A DNA stretch of 64,000 bases from Butyrivibrio sp. Su6. GTDB taxonomy: Bacteria > Bacillota > Clostridia > Lachnospirales > Lachnospiraceae. How positions within the stretch are numbered: position 1 is the stretch's first letter; each line of letters starts with the position of its first letter. The notes under the pieces are model-generated. The model saw nothing but the letters and a program-made list of their open reading frames with translations. It was not told the DNA's origin and did not search any database. This document shows, piece after piece, positions 45,431-54,272 of this stretch. Location: assembly GCF_900108105.1 (NCBI RefSeq), contig NZ_FNUR01000015.1, positions 23,435-87,434 on the forward strand, in the 5' to 3' direction. The translations under genes and the position numbers were made by a program.

Positions 45431-46257
45431 AAAATAAAACCAGAAATGTGATAATTTATGCCCTTCTTTCAATTTGGGCTATCATAGTGCTGTTTCCTTT
45501 TTACTGGATGATACTTACTTCCATAAAAAGCTACAGCTCATACAATTCTGAATATGTTCCAAAGTTCATAGCTTTGAGTCCCACTGTTGAGAACTATGTA
45601 ACAGCCTTTACCGCAGTTCCCCTGGCAAAGTATTTCTTTAATACTATTGTCTTCACGGTTGTTACCACAGGCATGATGCTGGTTGTTGTGGTGCTTTCGG
45701 CATTTGCCTTTGCAAGGCTTGATTTTAAGGGAAAAGACCTTTTGTTTTCTCTTTTCCTCTCTCTTATGATGATTCCAAATGAACTTGTTATCATCACAAA
45801 CTTTGTTACTATCACAAATTTAAATATGAGGAACACCTTCTCGGGACTTATACTACCGTCAGTTACTTCAGTGTTCTACATATATCTTTTAAAAGAGAAT
45901 TTTGAGCAGATACCTGAAAACCTATATAAAGCAGCAAAGGTCGACGGAACTTCGGATTTCAGATATCTTTTCAGGGTTATGATCCCGATTTCCAAGCCTA
46001 CGATAGTTACCATAACTATCCTTAAGGTCATTGAGTGCTGGAACTCTTATGTATGGCCAAGGCTTATTACTGATGATCAGAATTACTTCCTGGTTTCCAA
46101 TGGAATTCAGGAGATCAGGGAAAACGGATTTGGGAGAGAAAACGTGCCGGCAATGATGGCCGCAGTAGTTGTAATATCTGTGCCGCTCGTTGTCCTGTTC
46201 CTCGTTTTCAGAGATAAGATCATGGAAGGAGTTGCCCGAGGGGGGACAAAGGGCTGA
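45427..46257 (+). CDS. carbohydrate ABC transporter permease (MalG type)
   Basis: A 276-residue six-helix permease. The docking loop is LYKAAKVDGTSDFRYLFRVMIPISKP, and the end carries the MalG-type tail GVARGGTKG. It pairs with the upstream MalF-type permease and precedes the solute-binding protein gene by a 99-bp spacer rich in hairpins. Confidence 0.92.
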   Translation: MKNKTRNVIIYALLSIWAIIVLFPFYWMILTSIKSYSSYNSEYVPKFIALSPTVENYVTAFTAVPLAKYFFNTIVFTVVTTGMMLVVVVLSAFAFARLDFKGKDLLFSLFLSLMMIPNELVIITNFVTITNLNMRNTFSGLILPSVTSVFYIYLLKENFEQIPENLYKAAKVDGTSDFRYLFRVMIPISKPTIVTITILKVIECWNSYVWPRLITDDQNYFLVSNGIQEIRENGFGRENVPAMMAAVVVISVPLVVLFLVFRDKIMEGVARGGTKG

Positions 46258-46259
46258 GA

Positions 46260-46324
46260 GCACTTGGCGAGGTTTTTTCGAGCCTAGTGCGAACGTGTTA
46301 AGGCGAGCGAAGCGAGAGCTTAAC
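46260..46324. repeat. two adjacent inverted repeats between permease and binding-protein genes
   Basis: Hairpin one (46260-46290) pairs GCACT with AGTGC and GGC with GCC around a T-rich loop. Hairpin two (46297-46324) pairs GTTAAG with CTTAAC around a purine-rich loop of GCGAGCGAAGCGAGAG. They may tune mRNA stability or transcription of the binding-protein gene relative to the permeases. Confidence 0.65.
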
Positions 46325-46356
46325 TTCCTTGTTTATTTCAGAACGGAGACGTTACT

Positions 46357-47952
46357 ATGACTATAAGAGTGAGAACGGTTATTTATACTATATTATCAAT
46401 GATTTTGTTGACGGGGTGTCATGGTTCAAAAGGTGGAAATGAGTTTGAGATTCCTGAGAACTTCGACGAGAGTAAAAATATAGAAATAACTTTCTGGGCA
46501 AAAAATGACACAAACAAGACTCAGACAGAAATCTACAACAAAGCAATTGAGGATTTTGAAAAGATATATCCAAATATCACTGTAAATATGAGGCTGTATA
46601 CCGATTATGGCAAGATATATAACGATGTAATAACTAATATATCCACTAATACAACACCGAATGTCTGCATCACATATCCTGATCATATTGCAACATATAT
46701 GACCGGAAGTAATACGGTGGTGCCGCTTGATGGCTTATTTGCAGATGAGAAATATGGACTTGGCGGAAGTGAGGTTAAGTTTGATTCAGTGAGAGCTGAT
46801 GAGATCGTGCCTGAGTTTTTGGATGAGTGCATGATCGGGGATCAACACTATGCAATTCCCTATATGAGATCTACTGAGGCTTGCTATGTGAATAAGACTT
46901 ATGTAGAAGCCCTTGGATATGAGCTTCCTGAGACGCTTACCTGGGATTTTGTGTGGGAAGTTTCAGAGAAAGCCATGGAAAAAAATGCAGATGGAACCTT
47001 CAAGATAAACGGGCAGCAGGTAATGATCCCATTTATCTATAAGTCAACAGACAATATGATGATCCAGAGCCTTAAGCAGCTTGGAGCAGATTATTCAGAT
47101 GCTGATGGGAACATTTTACTTTTTAATGACAGCACAAGAGAAATCCTTAGAACTGTAGCAGAGCACACAAAGAACGGCGCTTTTTCCACATTTAAGATTT
47201 CAGGATATCCTGCGAACTTCTTAAATGCAGGACAGTGCATATTTGCTATTGACTCAACAGCAGGTGCAACCTGGATGGGAAGCGATGCGCCACTTGTTGA
47301 TATTGCAGAAGACAAGCTTGTGGATTTTGAGACAAAAGTCATGACCATTCCGCAGTATGATCCGTCAAACCCCAGGATGATCTCACAGGGACCGTCAGTG
47401 TGTGTCTTTAATAAGACAGACTCACAGGAAGTCCTTGCTTCGTGGCTTTTTGCGCAATATCTTTTGACTAATGACGTGCAGATTGCTTACTCAGAGACAG
47501 AAGGCTATGTTCCTGTCACATTAAAGGCCCAGAATGCACCTGAATATCAGGATTATATTGCCAAGGCCGGGACTGATGACAATGAGCATTATCAGGTAAA
47601 AATAGATGCTGCGAAGCTCCTTATGAACAACACTGAGAACACTTTTGTCACACCGGTGTTTAATGGCTCCACATCTGTAAGAGACGCGGCAGGACAGCTT
47701 ATAGAAAATGTTACCAAAGCGGTTCGAAGAAAGAAAACAGTTGATGATAAATTCATTGATGACCTCTATGAGGAAGTGAAATCTCTTTATCATCTTGATC
47801 AGGGAAGCACAGGCGCTGCAAATAGCGGCCAGAAAAAAGATCTCGGGCCACTTCCAACTGAATCGGTGGCATTCTTAAGCCTCCTTGTAATTGCCTGGGT
47901 TCTTATAGGAACTTTTGCCTTAAAAGATAAATTAAAGAATAAAACCAAATAA
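46357..47952 (+). CDS. extracellular solute-binding protein with C-terminal membrane anchor
   Basis: A 531-residue type 1 binding protein for the sugar transporter encoded upstream. N-terminal signal with lipobox LLTGC (Cys21), then the binding fold with IEITFWAKNDTNKTQTEIYN, YAIPYMRSTEACYVNK and GAFSTFKISGYPANFLNAGQC. Unusually, a second hydrophobic helix (VAFLSLLVIAWVLIGTFAL) and a Lys-rich tail close the protein, so it may be tethered at both ends. Substrate unknown, but gene order is that of an oligosaccharide or glycerophosphate importer. Confidence 0.87.
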   Translation: MTIRVRTVIYTILSMILLTGCHGSKGGNEFEIPENFDESKNIEITFWAKNDTNKTQTEIYNKAIEDFEKIYPNITVNMRLYTDYGKIYNDVITNISTNTTPNVCITYPDHIATYMTGSNTVVPLDGLFADEKYGLGGSEVKFDSVRADEIVPEFLDECMIGDQHYAIPYMRSTEACYVNKTYVEALGYELPETLTWDFVWEVSEKAMEKNADGTFKINGQQVMIPFIYKSTDNMMIQSLKQLGADYSDADGNILLFNDSTREILRTVAEHTKNGAFSTFKISGYPANFLNAGQCIFAIDSTAGATWMGSDAPLVDIAEDKLVDFETKVMTIPQYDPSNPRMISQGPSVCVFNKTDSQEVLASWLFAQYLLTNDVQIAYSETEGYVPVTLKAQNAPEYQDYIAKAGTDDNEHYQVKIDAAKLLMNNTENTFVTPVFNGSTSVRDAAGQLIENVTKAVRRKKTVDDKFIDDLYEEVKSLYHLDQGSTGAANSGQKKDLGPLPTESVAFLSLLVIAWVLIGTFALKDKLKNKTK

Positions 47953-47956
47953 GTGT

Positions 47957-47984
47957 TTGTATTTTATTTATTATTTAGTATAAT
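47957..47984 (+). promoter_or_regulatory. promoter of the Ala/Glu-rich lipoprotein gene
   Basis: TTGTAT and TATAAT are separated by 16 bp, just after the binding-protein stop. A hairpin (GACATC with GATGTC, about 48005-48023) followed by TTTTTT falls in the leader before the ATG at 48051. Confidence 0.6.
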
Positions 47985-48050
47985 TTCCTTGTTTGGTATT
48001 GTTAGACATCAATAGTAGATGTCTCATAACTTTTTTAATGGAGGGATATT

Positions 48051-48857
48051 ATGAAAAAGACATTGGCAGTAGTTTTAACAATGGGTCTTGCTCTTTCATT
48101 CGTAGGATGTGGAAGCAAGGCAGCTACAGAGACTGCAGAGACAGCAACAGAGGCTGTATCAGAGGCAGTTGAGACAGCAACAGAAGCTGCATCAGAGGCA
48201 GCTGCAGAAGCAGTATCAGAGGCAGCAGAGGCAGTAGCAGATGATGCTAAGTCAGAAGGCGTTATGACATACGCTGAGTTCGCAGCAGCAGAGCTTGAGA
48301 CAGAGGTTGTAGTTGAGACTTATGTACAGGCTAAGCAGTCATGGTGGGAAGACAAGGCAACATTCTACACACAGGATCAGGACGGCGCTTACTTTATCTA
48401 CGAGATGGCTTGCTCAGAGGATGATTACAACAAGCTTACACCTGGAACAAAGATCAAGGTTACTGGTGTTAAGTCTGAGTGGTCTGGTGAAGTAGAGATC
48501 GTTGATGCAACATATGAGATCGAGGAAGGTAACTTTGTAGCAGAAGCTAAGGATGCTACAGATCTTCTTGGCAAGGATGAGCTCATTGACCTTCAGAACC
48601 AGCTTGTATCTTTCAAGGATATGACAGTTGAGTCTGTTGCATTCAAGAACGAGCAGCCTGGAGATGACATCTATGTTACTCTTTCAAAGGATGGAGCTAA
48701 CTATGATTTCTGCCTTGAGTACTACTTAAATGGTAGCGACGAAGAGTTCTACAACCTTGTAAGTGGTCTTGAAGCAGGCACAGTAGTTGATGTTGAAGGA
48801 TTCCTTTACTGGTACGAAGGTGCTAACCCACACATCACAAAGGTTACAGTTAAATAA
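48051..48857 (+). CDS. lipoprotein with Ala/Glu-rich spacer and OB-like domain
   Basis: A 268-residue lipoprotein (lipobox FVGC, Cys20). Residues 25-65 are a low-complexity Ala/Glu/Thr/Ser spacer with repeats of ETATEA and SEAAEA. The remaining region has two similar beta-rich halves, each like an OB-fold: TYVQAKQSWWEDKATFYTQD with GTKIKVTGVKSEWSG, and VTLSKDGANYDFCLEYYL with GTVVDVEGFLYWYEG. It is highly expressed by codon use impression only. Function unknown. Confidence 0.7.
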   Translation: MKKTLAVVLTMGLALSFVGCGSKAATETAETATEAVSEAVETATEAASEAAAEAVSEAAEAVADDAKSEGVMTYAEFAAAELETEVVVETYVQAKQSWWEDKATFYTQDQDGAYFIYEMACSEDDYNKLTPGTKIKVTGVKSEWSGEVEIVDATYEIEEGNFVAEAKDATDLLGKDELIDLQNQLVSFKDMTVESVAFKNEQPGDDIYVTLSKDGANYDFCLEYYLNGSDEEFYNLVSGLEAGTVVDVEGFLYWYEGANPHITKVTVK

Positions 48858-48877
48858 TTTTGCTTTAGTAAGTAATG

Positions 48878-48905
48878 CCCCACAGCGTATGCTGTGGGGT
48901 TTTTT
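48878..48905 (+). terminator. intrinsic terminator after the Ala/Glu-rich lipoprotein
   Basis: A perfect nine-bp stem (CCCCACAGC with GCTGTGGGG), four-base loop and six T residues. Confidence 0.95.
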
Positions 48906-48957
48906 CATTTTATGATATACTTATTCTGACTGGAGATATTACTGAAAGGGACATGTG

Positions 48958-49761
48958 ATGATAAAAGAGATACATATAGATACATTGGAAGAGCTGTTGC
49001 CTCTTTTGACAGAGCAGGAGTACAGGCCCGATCTTGACAGGAACAGAAGTCCATACGTATATCGTGGAATGTCGGATTCATCCTTCAAGATGTACACGAG
49101 CCTTAGCAGAAACTGTAAGGGCCTTCAAAAACAGCTTGAGCCTGCAATACTTGAAAACTTTGCCAAATATGCCATAAATGATGAGCCTTCAATAGGCCAT
49201 TCCGTATGGAGACAGATGATCCTCGGGCAGCACTACGGGCTTCCTACAAGACTTCTTGACTGGACTCAGTCAGCCCTTGTTGGACTTAACTTTGCAACTA
49301 CAGAGGAAAACCTTGAGGAAATGGACAAGCATGACTGCATGGTCTGGAGGATCAATATGTCAGAGCTTGTTGACCACCTTCCTGAACCTTACAAGTACGC
49401 GGTAAACAGGAAGCATTCCACCATCTTTACTGTGGACATGTTAAAAGAACTGACGGGAAACAGCTTAAAACAGTATGATACAGATATGGGCGATTCCTCA
49501 ATGGTAATAATCGAGCCCCCATCACTGAATCAGAGGATAATAAACCAGCATTCATTCTTCGCTGTAGTACCAACAGGAATCAAGGATATTGAGAAGTTCC
49601 TTTCGGACAACACAGAAGATACAGTCAAATATATTATTGATAAAAAATTAAGATGGCGTGTCAGAGATATGCTCGATCAGCTTAATATGAGTGAGCGTAT
49701 TGTTTACCCGGGCCTTGAAGGCCTTTCCAAGTGGATTGCCCGCCATTATTACGTAAAATAA
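48958..49761 (+). CDS. FRG domain protein
   Basis: A 267-residue soluble protein. The FRG motif is YVYRGMSDSSFKMYTSLSR, followed by ILGQHYGLPTRLLDWTQSALVGLNFAT, which holds the conserved HYGLPTRLLDW block. The FRG domain occurs alone or fused to other modules and has no established activity; some members are linked with defence or toxin contexts. Next to a NUDIX gene 18 bp later. AAAGGG precedes ATG 48958; the in-frame GTG 48955 is too close. Confidence 0.88.
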   Translation: MIKEIHIDTLEELLPLLTEQEYRPDLDRNRSPYVYRGMSDSSFKMYTSLSRNCKGLQKQLEPAILENFAKYAINDEPSIGHSVWRQMILGQHYGLPTRLLDWTQSALVGLNFATTEENLEEMDKHDCMVWRINMSELVDHLPEPYKYAVNRKHSTIFTVDMLKELTGNSLKQYDTDMGDSSMVIIEPPSLNQRIINQHSFFAVVPTGIKDIEKFLSDNTEDTVKYIIDKKLRWRVRDMLDQLNMSERIVYPGLEGLSKWIARHYYVK

Positions 49762-49779
49762 ATTAAAGAGAGAATTGCC

Positions 49780-50439
49780 ATGAGTGGATATAACATTAAA
49801 AAAGACCAGGTAGAAACAGTACTGGACAAAAAGTTTTTGAGACTGTACGACCTTCATTATGAAGAGGGAAAGCATTATTTCGATGCTTCCAGAAGACCTA
49901 TTGAAGAGCTTGCAGCTTCCATGACTGAGGAAGAATTTAAAAAAATGATCCCTGATGCGGTAAGCTGCTTTGTAATAATTGAGAAAGAGGGAAAAGAGCC
50001 GGAGCTTCTTTTATCCTATGAATACAGGTATCCGACCGGAAGATTTCTTTTAGGAGTGCCGGCAGGACTGGTTGATCCTGAAGATAAGGCAAAAGAGAAT
50101 CCGCTTCTTGAAACAGCTAAAAGAGAGATATTTGAAGAGACAGGAATCACAGTCAGAGGTGGCATAGACAAAATGTCAGTTGTGAACCCGCTTGTTTTCA
50201 GTACTCCCGGAATGACAGATGAAAGTAACGGTCTTGTTTCTGTAGTTTTGCGCGACCCTGACTTATCTAAAATGACTCAGGACGGAGCATTGGGACAGGA
50301 ATGTTTTGACGGATTTGTTTTTGTCACAAAAGAAAAGGCGCGTAAACTCTTAAAAGACGGAGTTGATGATAACGGACATTTTTATTCAGTTTATACATGG
50401 GCAGCAATGATGTACTTTTTGTCTGACATGTGGAAATGA
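49780..50439 (+). CDS. NUDIX hydrolase
   Basis: A 219-residue NUDIX protein of the ADP-ribose pyrophosphatase type. The NUDIX box begins at GVPAGLVDPEDKAKENPLLETAKREIFEETGI, with the REIFEETG core that binds metal. An N-terminal beta region precedes it. Probable substrate is a nucleoside diphosphate sugar. The gap to the FRG gene is 18 bp. Confidence 0.9.
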   Translation: MSGYNIKKDQVETVLDKKFLRLYDLHYEEGKHYFDASRRPIEELAASMTEEEFKKMIPDAVSCFVIIEKEGKEPELLLSYEYRYPTGRFLLGVPAGLVDPEDKAKENPLLETAKREIFEETGITVRGGIDKMSVVNPLVFSTPGMTDESNGLVSVVLRDPDLSKMTQDGALGQECFDGFVFVTKEKARKLLKDGVDDNGHFYSVYTWAAMMYFLSDMWK

Positions 50440-50469
50440 TGTCTAATTGTTTATGAAAAGAGGGGAATT

Positions 50470-52089
50470 ATGAAAAAGAAATTTTTGGCATTACTTATAA
50501 GTTTAGCTTTAGTATCATCTTTGGCTGTTGGCTGCGGCAGGCAGGAGAACACAGATGGTGCAACTGATGCTTCATCACAAGAGGAGAGCATTGCAGAGCC
50601 TGAAGAAACTGCAAAAGCTTCTATTGAACTTACCGGAACCCTGGATTTTGGATGGGCTGTAGATCATATTTCAGATGAGGATTTTGGTGAAATGGCTCAG
50701 ATCCTTGACGATGAGGCAATAGAAGATCTGCCTGGTGACAGCAGATTCCAGAGAGTTTACGGGGACCTTAGCATGGAAGTAAGCGTGTGGGATCTTCTCA
50801 GTGTCGGAGAGGGCAACAAGGACTATAACGACTATGGAACAGTGATCGTTACAGGATCTGGTAAGACTAAAACAGTTTTCCCTGAAGTAAGACATGGGAG
50901 ATGCCCGGCGGTAAATGCTGATTTTGATGAAAATACAATGTGGCTTGTGGGCGAAGCTATTTCAGAAAATGGCGTGTATGCAGAGATTCCGTATCTCTTT
51001 ACAATTGATTCAGCAGGTGCTGAGATAATTTATGTTGTTGATCCTGTTCTTGTTCAGAATAAGCTTCTTGAAATGCTTTCTGTAGAGTCAGATGACAGCA
51101 CTATCTCTTTTAACTATGACGGAAATAAGCTCTACAGTATTGAGAATCCGGGAAATGTTACAAACATCTGTCTTGGTGATCACATCAGCTACTATTTAAA
51201 CTCAGGTAATGACCTGATGGTGAAGGTTACTCCTGGTATTAAAGTTTCAGGAAACGATGATATCAGCTACGACAACATGCCTACATTTATTGCAACCGTG
51301 GTTCCGTCTATGGGTAGCGAGGGTGTATACGACGACTTTGAATTAAAGGCGCTTTCAGCTCTTTCTTATAACAAAGTTGACCTTGATAATCCAACAGCTC
51401 TCGACGATGCTATTTCATCAGCAATATTTAAGTCCAATGCCGGTGTTTATTACGAAGGCGAGCTTGCTGCAGAAGGCCATATCCTTATGAGCAGTGAAGA
51501 AGAGGGGCCTCAGGTTAAAGCCTACGTTCTTTCAATGTATGGTGAATATGAGTTCCAAAACGGAAACTTTGTTAAATGCGCAGGAAGCGGGGCTATTCCG
51601 ACAGTTATCACGTTTGTCTTGAATGATTCCAAGGAATACACTATCGTGAGTTATGAAGAGGCTGAAGACGGAAGCGACTTTGTTCCTTCTATCAAGAAGA
51701 TGTTCCCTGAGGATCTGTGGGCAAGATGTATATCAATTGAAGAAGATGATATGAGCGAGCTTGAAAAGATGGAGCGAGGCTACGCTGAAGAGTATGTTGA
51801 GAGCATCGGAAGAGAAAACGCAGAGATCGGCGATTATGCAGACTTTGAGTACACTTATGATGATGCCTATAATATATCTGAAAAGGCTGCAAATGCCATG
51901 CTTGAGGCTCAAAGTACAGATCCGCTGGTTTCTAAATGCCCTATGTGGTATGGTGACCGTGAGGTTGTGGAAGAGGGAATCAGATATATATACAAAAAAG
52001 AGTATGATGAGGCAGCAAAGAAAGTTATTTTCAGCAAAGTAGAGCAGGAGTCAGGAAAAGTGGTTGAATCCGCTGAGTACGATGCATGA
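50470..52089 (+). CDS. large lipoprotein of unknown function
   Basis: A 539-residue lipoprotein (lipobox AVGC, Cys22) with an acidic Ser/Glu linker. The rest is an extracytoplasmic alpha/beta domain rich in Asp and Glu, with no motif I recognise. Thirty-two bp separate it from an orphan LytTR regulator gene, which may control or be controlled by it. GAGGGGAAT site before ATG 50470. Confidence 0.7.
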   Translation: MKKKFLALLISLALVSSLAVGCGRQENTDGATDASSQEESIAEPEETAKASIELTGTLDFGWAVDHISDEDFGEMAQILDDEAIEDLPGDSRFQRVYGDLSMEVSVWDLLSVGEGNKDYNDYGTVIVTGSGKTKTVFPEVRHGRCPAVNADFDENTMWLVGEAISENGVYAEIPYLFTIDSAGAEIIYVVDPVLVQNKLLEMLSVESDDSTISFNYDGNKLYSIENPGNVTNICLGDHISYYLNSGNDLMVKVTPGIKVSGNDDISYDNMPTFIATVVPSMGSEGVYDDFELKALSALSYNKVDLDNPTALDDAISSAIFKSNAGVYYEGELAAEGHILMSSEEEGPQVKAYVLSMYGEYEFQNGNFVKCAGSGAIPTVITFVLNDSKEYTIVSYEEAEDGSDFVPSIKKMFPEDLWARCISIEEDDMSELEKMERGYAEEYVESIGRENAEIGDYADFEYTYDDAYNISEKAANAMLEAQSTDPLVSKCPMWYGDREVVEEGIRYIYKKEYDEAAKKVIFSKVEQESGKVVESAEYDA

Positions 52090-52121
52090 TAAAACGTAAA
52101 CGAACATAATTGGGGGATGCA

Positions 52122-52823
52122 ATGTACAGAGTCGCAATATGTGATGATGAAAAAAGCTCTGCTGCTGAGGCGGCCAGACTTTTGGAAAAATACAAAAGAT
52201 CAAAGTCAGGGCTGGAATTTAAGCTTGATATTTTTAACTCATCCATAGAGCTTTTGGGGGCAATGGAAAAAGAGAGCTATGACATTTATCTTTTGGATAT
52301 ATATATAGATAAGATGAATGGCATAGAAATTGCTGATACCATAAGGAAACGTGACAATAGCGGTCATATCATATTTATGACTACTTCCAATGCCTTCTAC
52401 AAAGAGGCGTTCAGGATCCGCGCAGTGCATTATCTGGAAAAACCTATCCTTGAGGAGGAATTCTTTTCAGCAATGGACAGGGTCTGTGTGGAAGAGGAAG
52501 TGAAGTTCCTTACAGTGAGGGATAGCGGCGAAGTGAGCAGAGTTCCCGTGGACGAGATCCTTTACATTCAGTCGGAGGACCACTACAAGAGAATCCTGAC
52601 TGAGAAAAAGAGCTATCTTGTAAGGAGCACAATGCAAATGCTTGTGGATGACCTTGGTGATGTTCCGTATTTTTATCTTTTGGGTAAAAACGTAATGATA
52701 AACCTTAAAAAAGTCCTGAGAATAACCAAGGCTTCACTTGTTATGGAAGATGGAACAGAGTTTTCGGTTCCAAGAGGAACCTACAGGGTTATCAGCGAAC
52801 TTGTTTTGAAGTATAGTTTCTAA
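52122..52823 (+). CDS. LytTR-family response regulator, orphan
   Basis: A 233-residue regulator. Receiver: acidic pair Asp8-Asp9, phosphoacceptor Asp59 in YLLDIYIDKMNG, Lys in EKPIL. LytTR domain from residue 130 (EILYIQSEDHYKRILTEKKSYLV and FYLLGKNVMINLKKV). No histidine kinase gene is adjacent. ATG 52122 follows GGGGGATG; a TTG at 52110 is less likely. Confidence 0.9.
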   Translation: MYRVAICDDEKSSAAEAARLLEKYKRSKSGLEFKLDIFNSSIELLGAMEKESYDIYLLDIYIDKMNGIEIADTIRKRDNSGHIIFMTTSNAFYKEAFRIRAVHYLEKPILEEEFFSAMDRVCVEEEVKFLTVRDSGEVSRVPVDEILYIQSEDHYKRILTEKKSYLVRSTMQMLVDDLGDVPYFYLLGKNVMINLKKVLRITKASLVMEDGTEFSVPRGTYRVISELVLKYSF

Positions 52824-52831
52824 AATATTCG

Positions 52832-52860
52832 TTGACACTGCCTGAAAAAGAAAATATGAT
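52832..52860 (+). promoter_or_regulatory. glnA promoter
   Basis: TTGACA (52832-52837) and TATGAT (52855-52860) with a 17-bp spacer. Transcription would begin near 52868, leaving a leader of about 74 bases before the glnA start. Confidence 0.85.
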
Positions 52861-52871
52861 AATAACCATAG

Positions 52872-52928
52872 TGGCAAGGGCGCCAAAACAATGATCTGAG
52901 TAATCGTTTGTTTTGTGCGCCATTTTTG
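52872..52928 (+). promoter_or_regulatory. glnA leader attenuator with ANTAR-type hexaloop hairpin
   Basis: An intrinsic terminator-like hairpin pairs GGCGC-C-AAAACAA (52879-52891) with TTGTTTT-G-GCGCC (52908-52921) and is followed by ATTTTTG, all before glnA. Directly in front, TGGC (52872-52875) can pair with GCCA (52882-52885), leaving a six-base loop AAGGGC with A at position 1 and G at position 4, the loop signature of ANTAR target RNAs. This small hairpin uses bases of the terminator's 5' arm, so the two are mutually exclusive. Only one such hairpin is seen, whereas known ANTAR targets have two. Confidence 0.65.
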
Positions 52929-52941
52929 TTAGGAGGGAAAA

Positions 52942-54258
52942 ATGAGCAAGTATACCAGAGAGGATATCATACGTATTGTTGATGAAGAGGATGTAGCTTT
53001 TATAAGGCTCCAGTTCTGCGATCTTTTCGGAGTTCCCAAGAATATAGCGATTCCTTCAAGCGGACTTGAAAAGGCTCTTGATAACAAGTATGCCTTTGAT
53101 GGAATTTCTGTTGAGGGATTTGTCAGAAATGAAGAGAGCGATATGTATCTTTATCCTGATCTTGATAGCTTTGAGATATATCCTTGGAGACCACAGGCAG
53201 GAAAGGTGGCCCGTATGTTCTGCAACGTCTACACTGCAGATAACAAGCCTTTTTCAGGTGATCCAAGGCACGTTTTAAAACAGGTAGTTGAAAAGGCTAA
53301 TGGAATGGGACTTAACATAAAGGTAAATCCGCTTCCGGAGTTCTTTTTATTTGATTACGACGACAACGGCCAGCCTACTACATGCACCAAGGAAAGGGCC
53401 GGATATTTTGATGTTGCGCCTCTCGACCAGGGCGAGAATGTCAGAAGAGAGATCATCCTTAACCTTGAAGAGATGGGCTTTAATATTTCATCTTCACATC
53501 ACGAGATTGCTCCTGCTCAGCACGAGATCCAGTTTGGCGGAGAAGAAGCTGTAAGGGCGGCTGATATGGTCATGACTTTCAGAATGGCGGTTAAGACTAT
53601 TGCCAAAAAGCATGGCCTCTATGCCACATTTATGCCAAAGCCTGTGGAAGGCATAAGTGGCTCCGGAATGCACATGAGCTTTATTGCAGAGGATAAAGAT
53701 GGAAAGAACATCTTTGCAGATGAAAGCGGAGCCTTGTCCGAGACTGCAAAACAGTTTGTTGCAGGTATTCTCTATCATGTAAAGGGAATGACTCTCATAA
53801 CTAACCCTATTGTAAATTCCTATAAGAGATTAGTGCCCGGGTATGATGCGCCTGTTGATATATCCTGGTCTTCAAATTCGGCAAACAGAAGCGCACTTAT
53901 ACGCATATCAAGTGATCTTGACCTAAATCCTCAGGTTGAAGTAAGAAATCCCGACGCAACCTGTAACCCATATCTTGCCATAGCTCTTTTGCTGGCAGCA
54001 GGTCTTGATGGTATTGAAAAGAAAATGACACCACCTGAAGCTGTTTCCACAAGAAATGGCGGAGCAGAAAAAGAGCTCGATGTCCTCCCTCTGACACTTG
54101 GAGAAGCAATTTATGCATATCAGTCAGACTCTTTTGTAAAAGGAGTTCTTGGAGATGAGATCTACAACAAGGTGCTCACAGCCAAGAAGGCAGAGTGGAA
54201 GGAATTCAGAACCTGTGTAACAAAATGGGAAATTGATAAGTATCTCAATAATTTCTGA
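52942..54258 (+). CDS. glnA: glutamine synthetase type I
   Basis: Makes glutamine from glutamate and ammonia; cytoplasmic dodecamer. Motifs: DGSSIEG-like FDGISVEGF, the metal and glutamate region SSHHEIAPAQHEIQFG, the ATP-binding MPKPVEGISGSGMHMSF and NSYKRLVPGYDAP. The adenylylation Tyr motif of proteobacterial enzymes is not seen near the C-terminus, as expected for the 438-residue GSI-alpha form of Firmicutes. Preceded by an attenuator-like leader and followed by an ANTAR regulator gene. RBS AGGAGGG before ATG. Confidence 0.95.
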   Translation: MSKYTREDIIRIVDEEDVAFIRLQFCDLFGVPKNIAIPSSGLEKALDNKYAFDGISVEGFVRNEESDMYLYPDLDSFEIYPWRPQAGKVARMFCNVYTADNKPFSGDPRHVLKQVVEKANGMGLNIKVNPLPEFFLFDYDDNGQPTTCTKERAGYFDVAPLDQGENVRREIILNLEEMGFNISSSHHEIAPAQHEIQFGGEEAVRAADMVMTFRMAVKTIAKKHGLYATFMPKPVEGISGSGMHMSFIAEDKDGKNIFADESGALSETAKQFVAGILYHVKGMTLITNPIVNSYKRLVPGYDAPVDISWSSNSANRSALIRISSDLDLNPQVEVRNPDATCNPYLAIALLLAAGLDGIEKKMTPPEAVSTRNGGAEKELDVLPLTLGEAIYAYQSDSFVKGVLGDEIYNKVLTAKKAEWKEFRTCVTKWEIDKYLNNF

Positions 54259-54272
54259 TCGAGGCAGTTTGG

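Noticed and set aside
46260..46324. Hairpin pair as a tRNA or riboswitch
   Set aside because: No cloverleaf or known aptamer core; kept only as inverted repeats.
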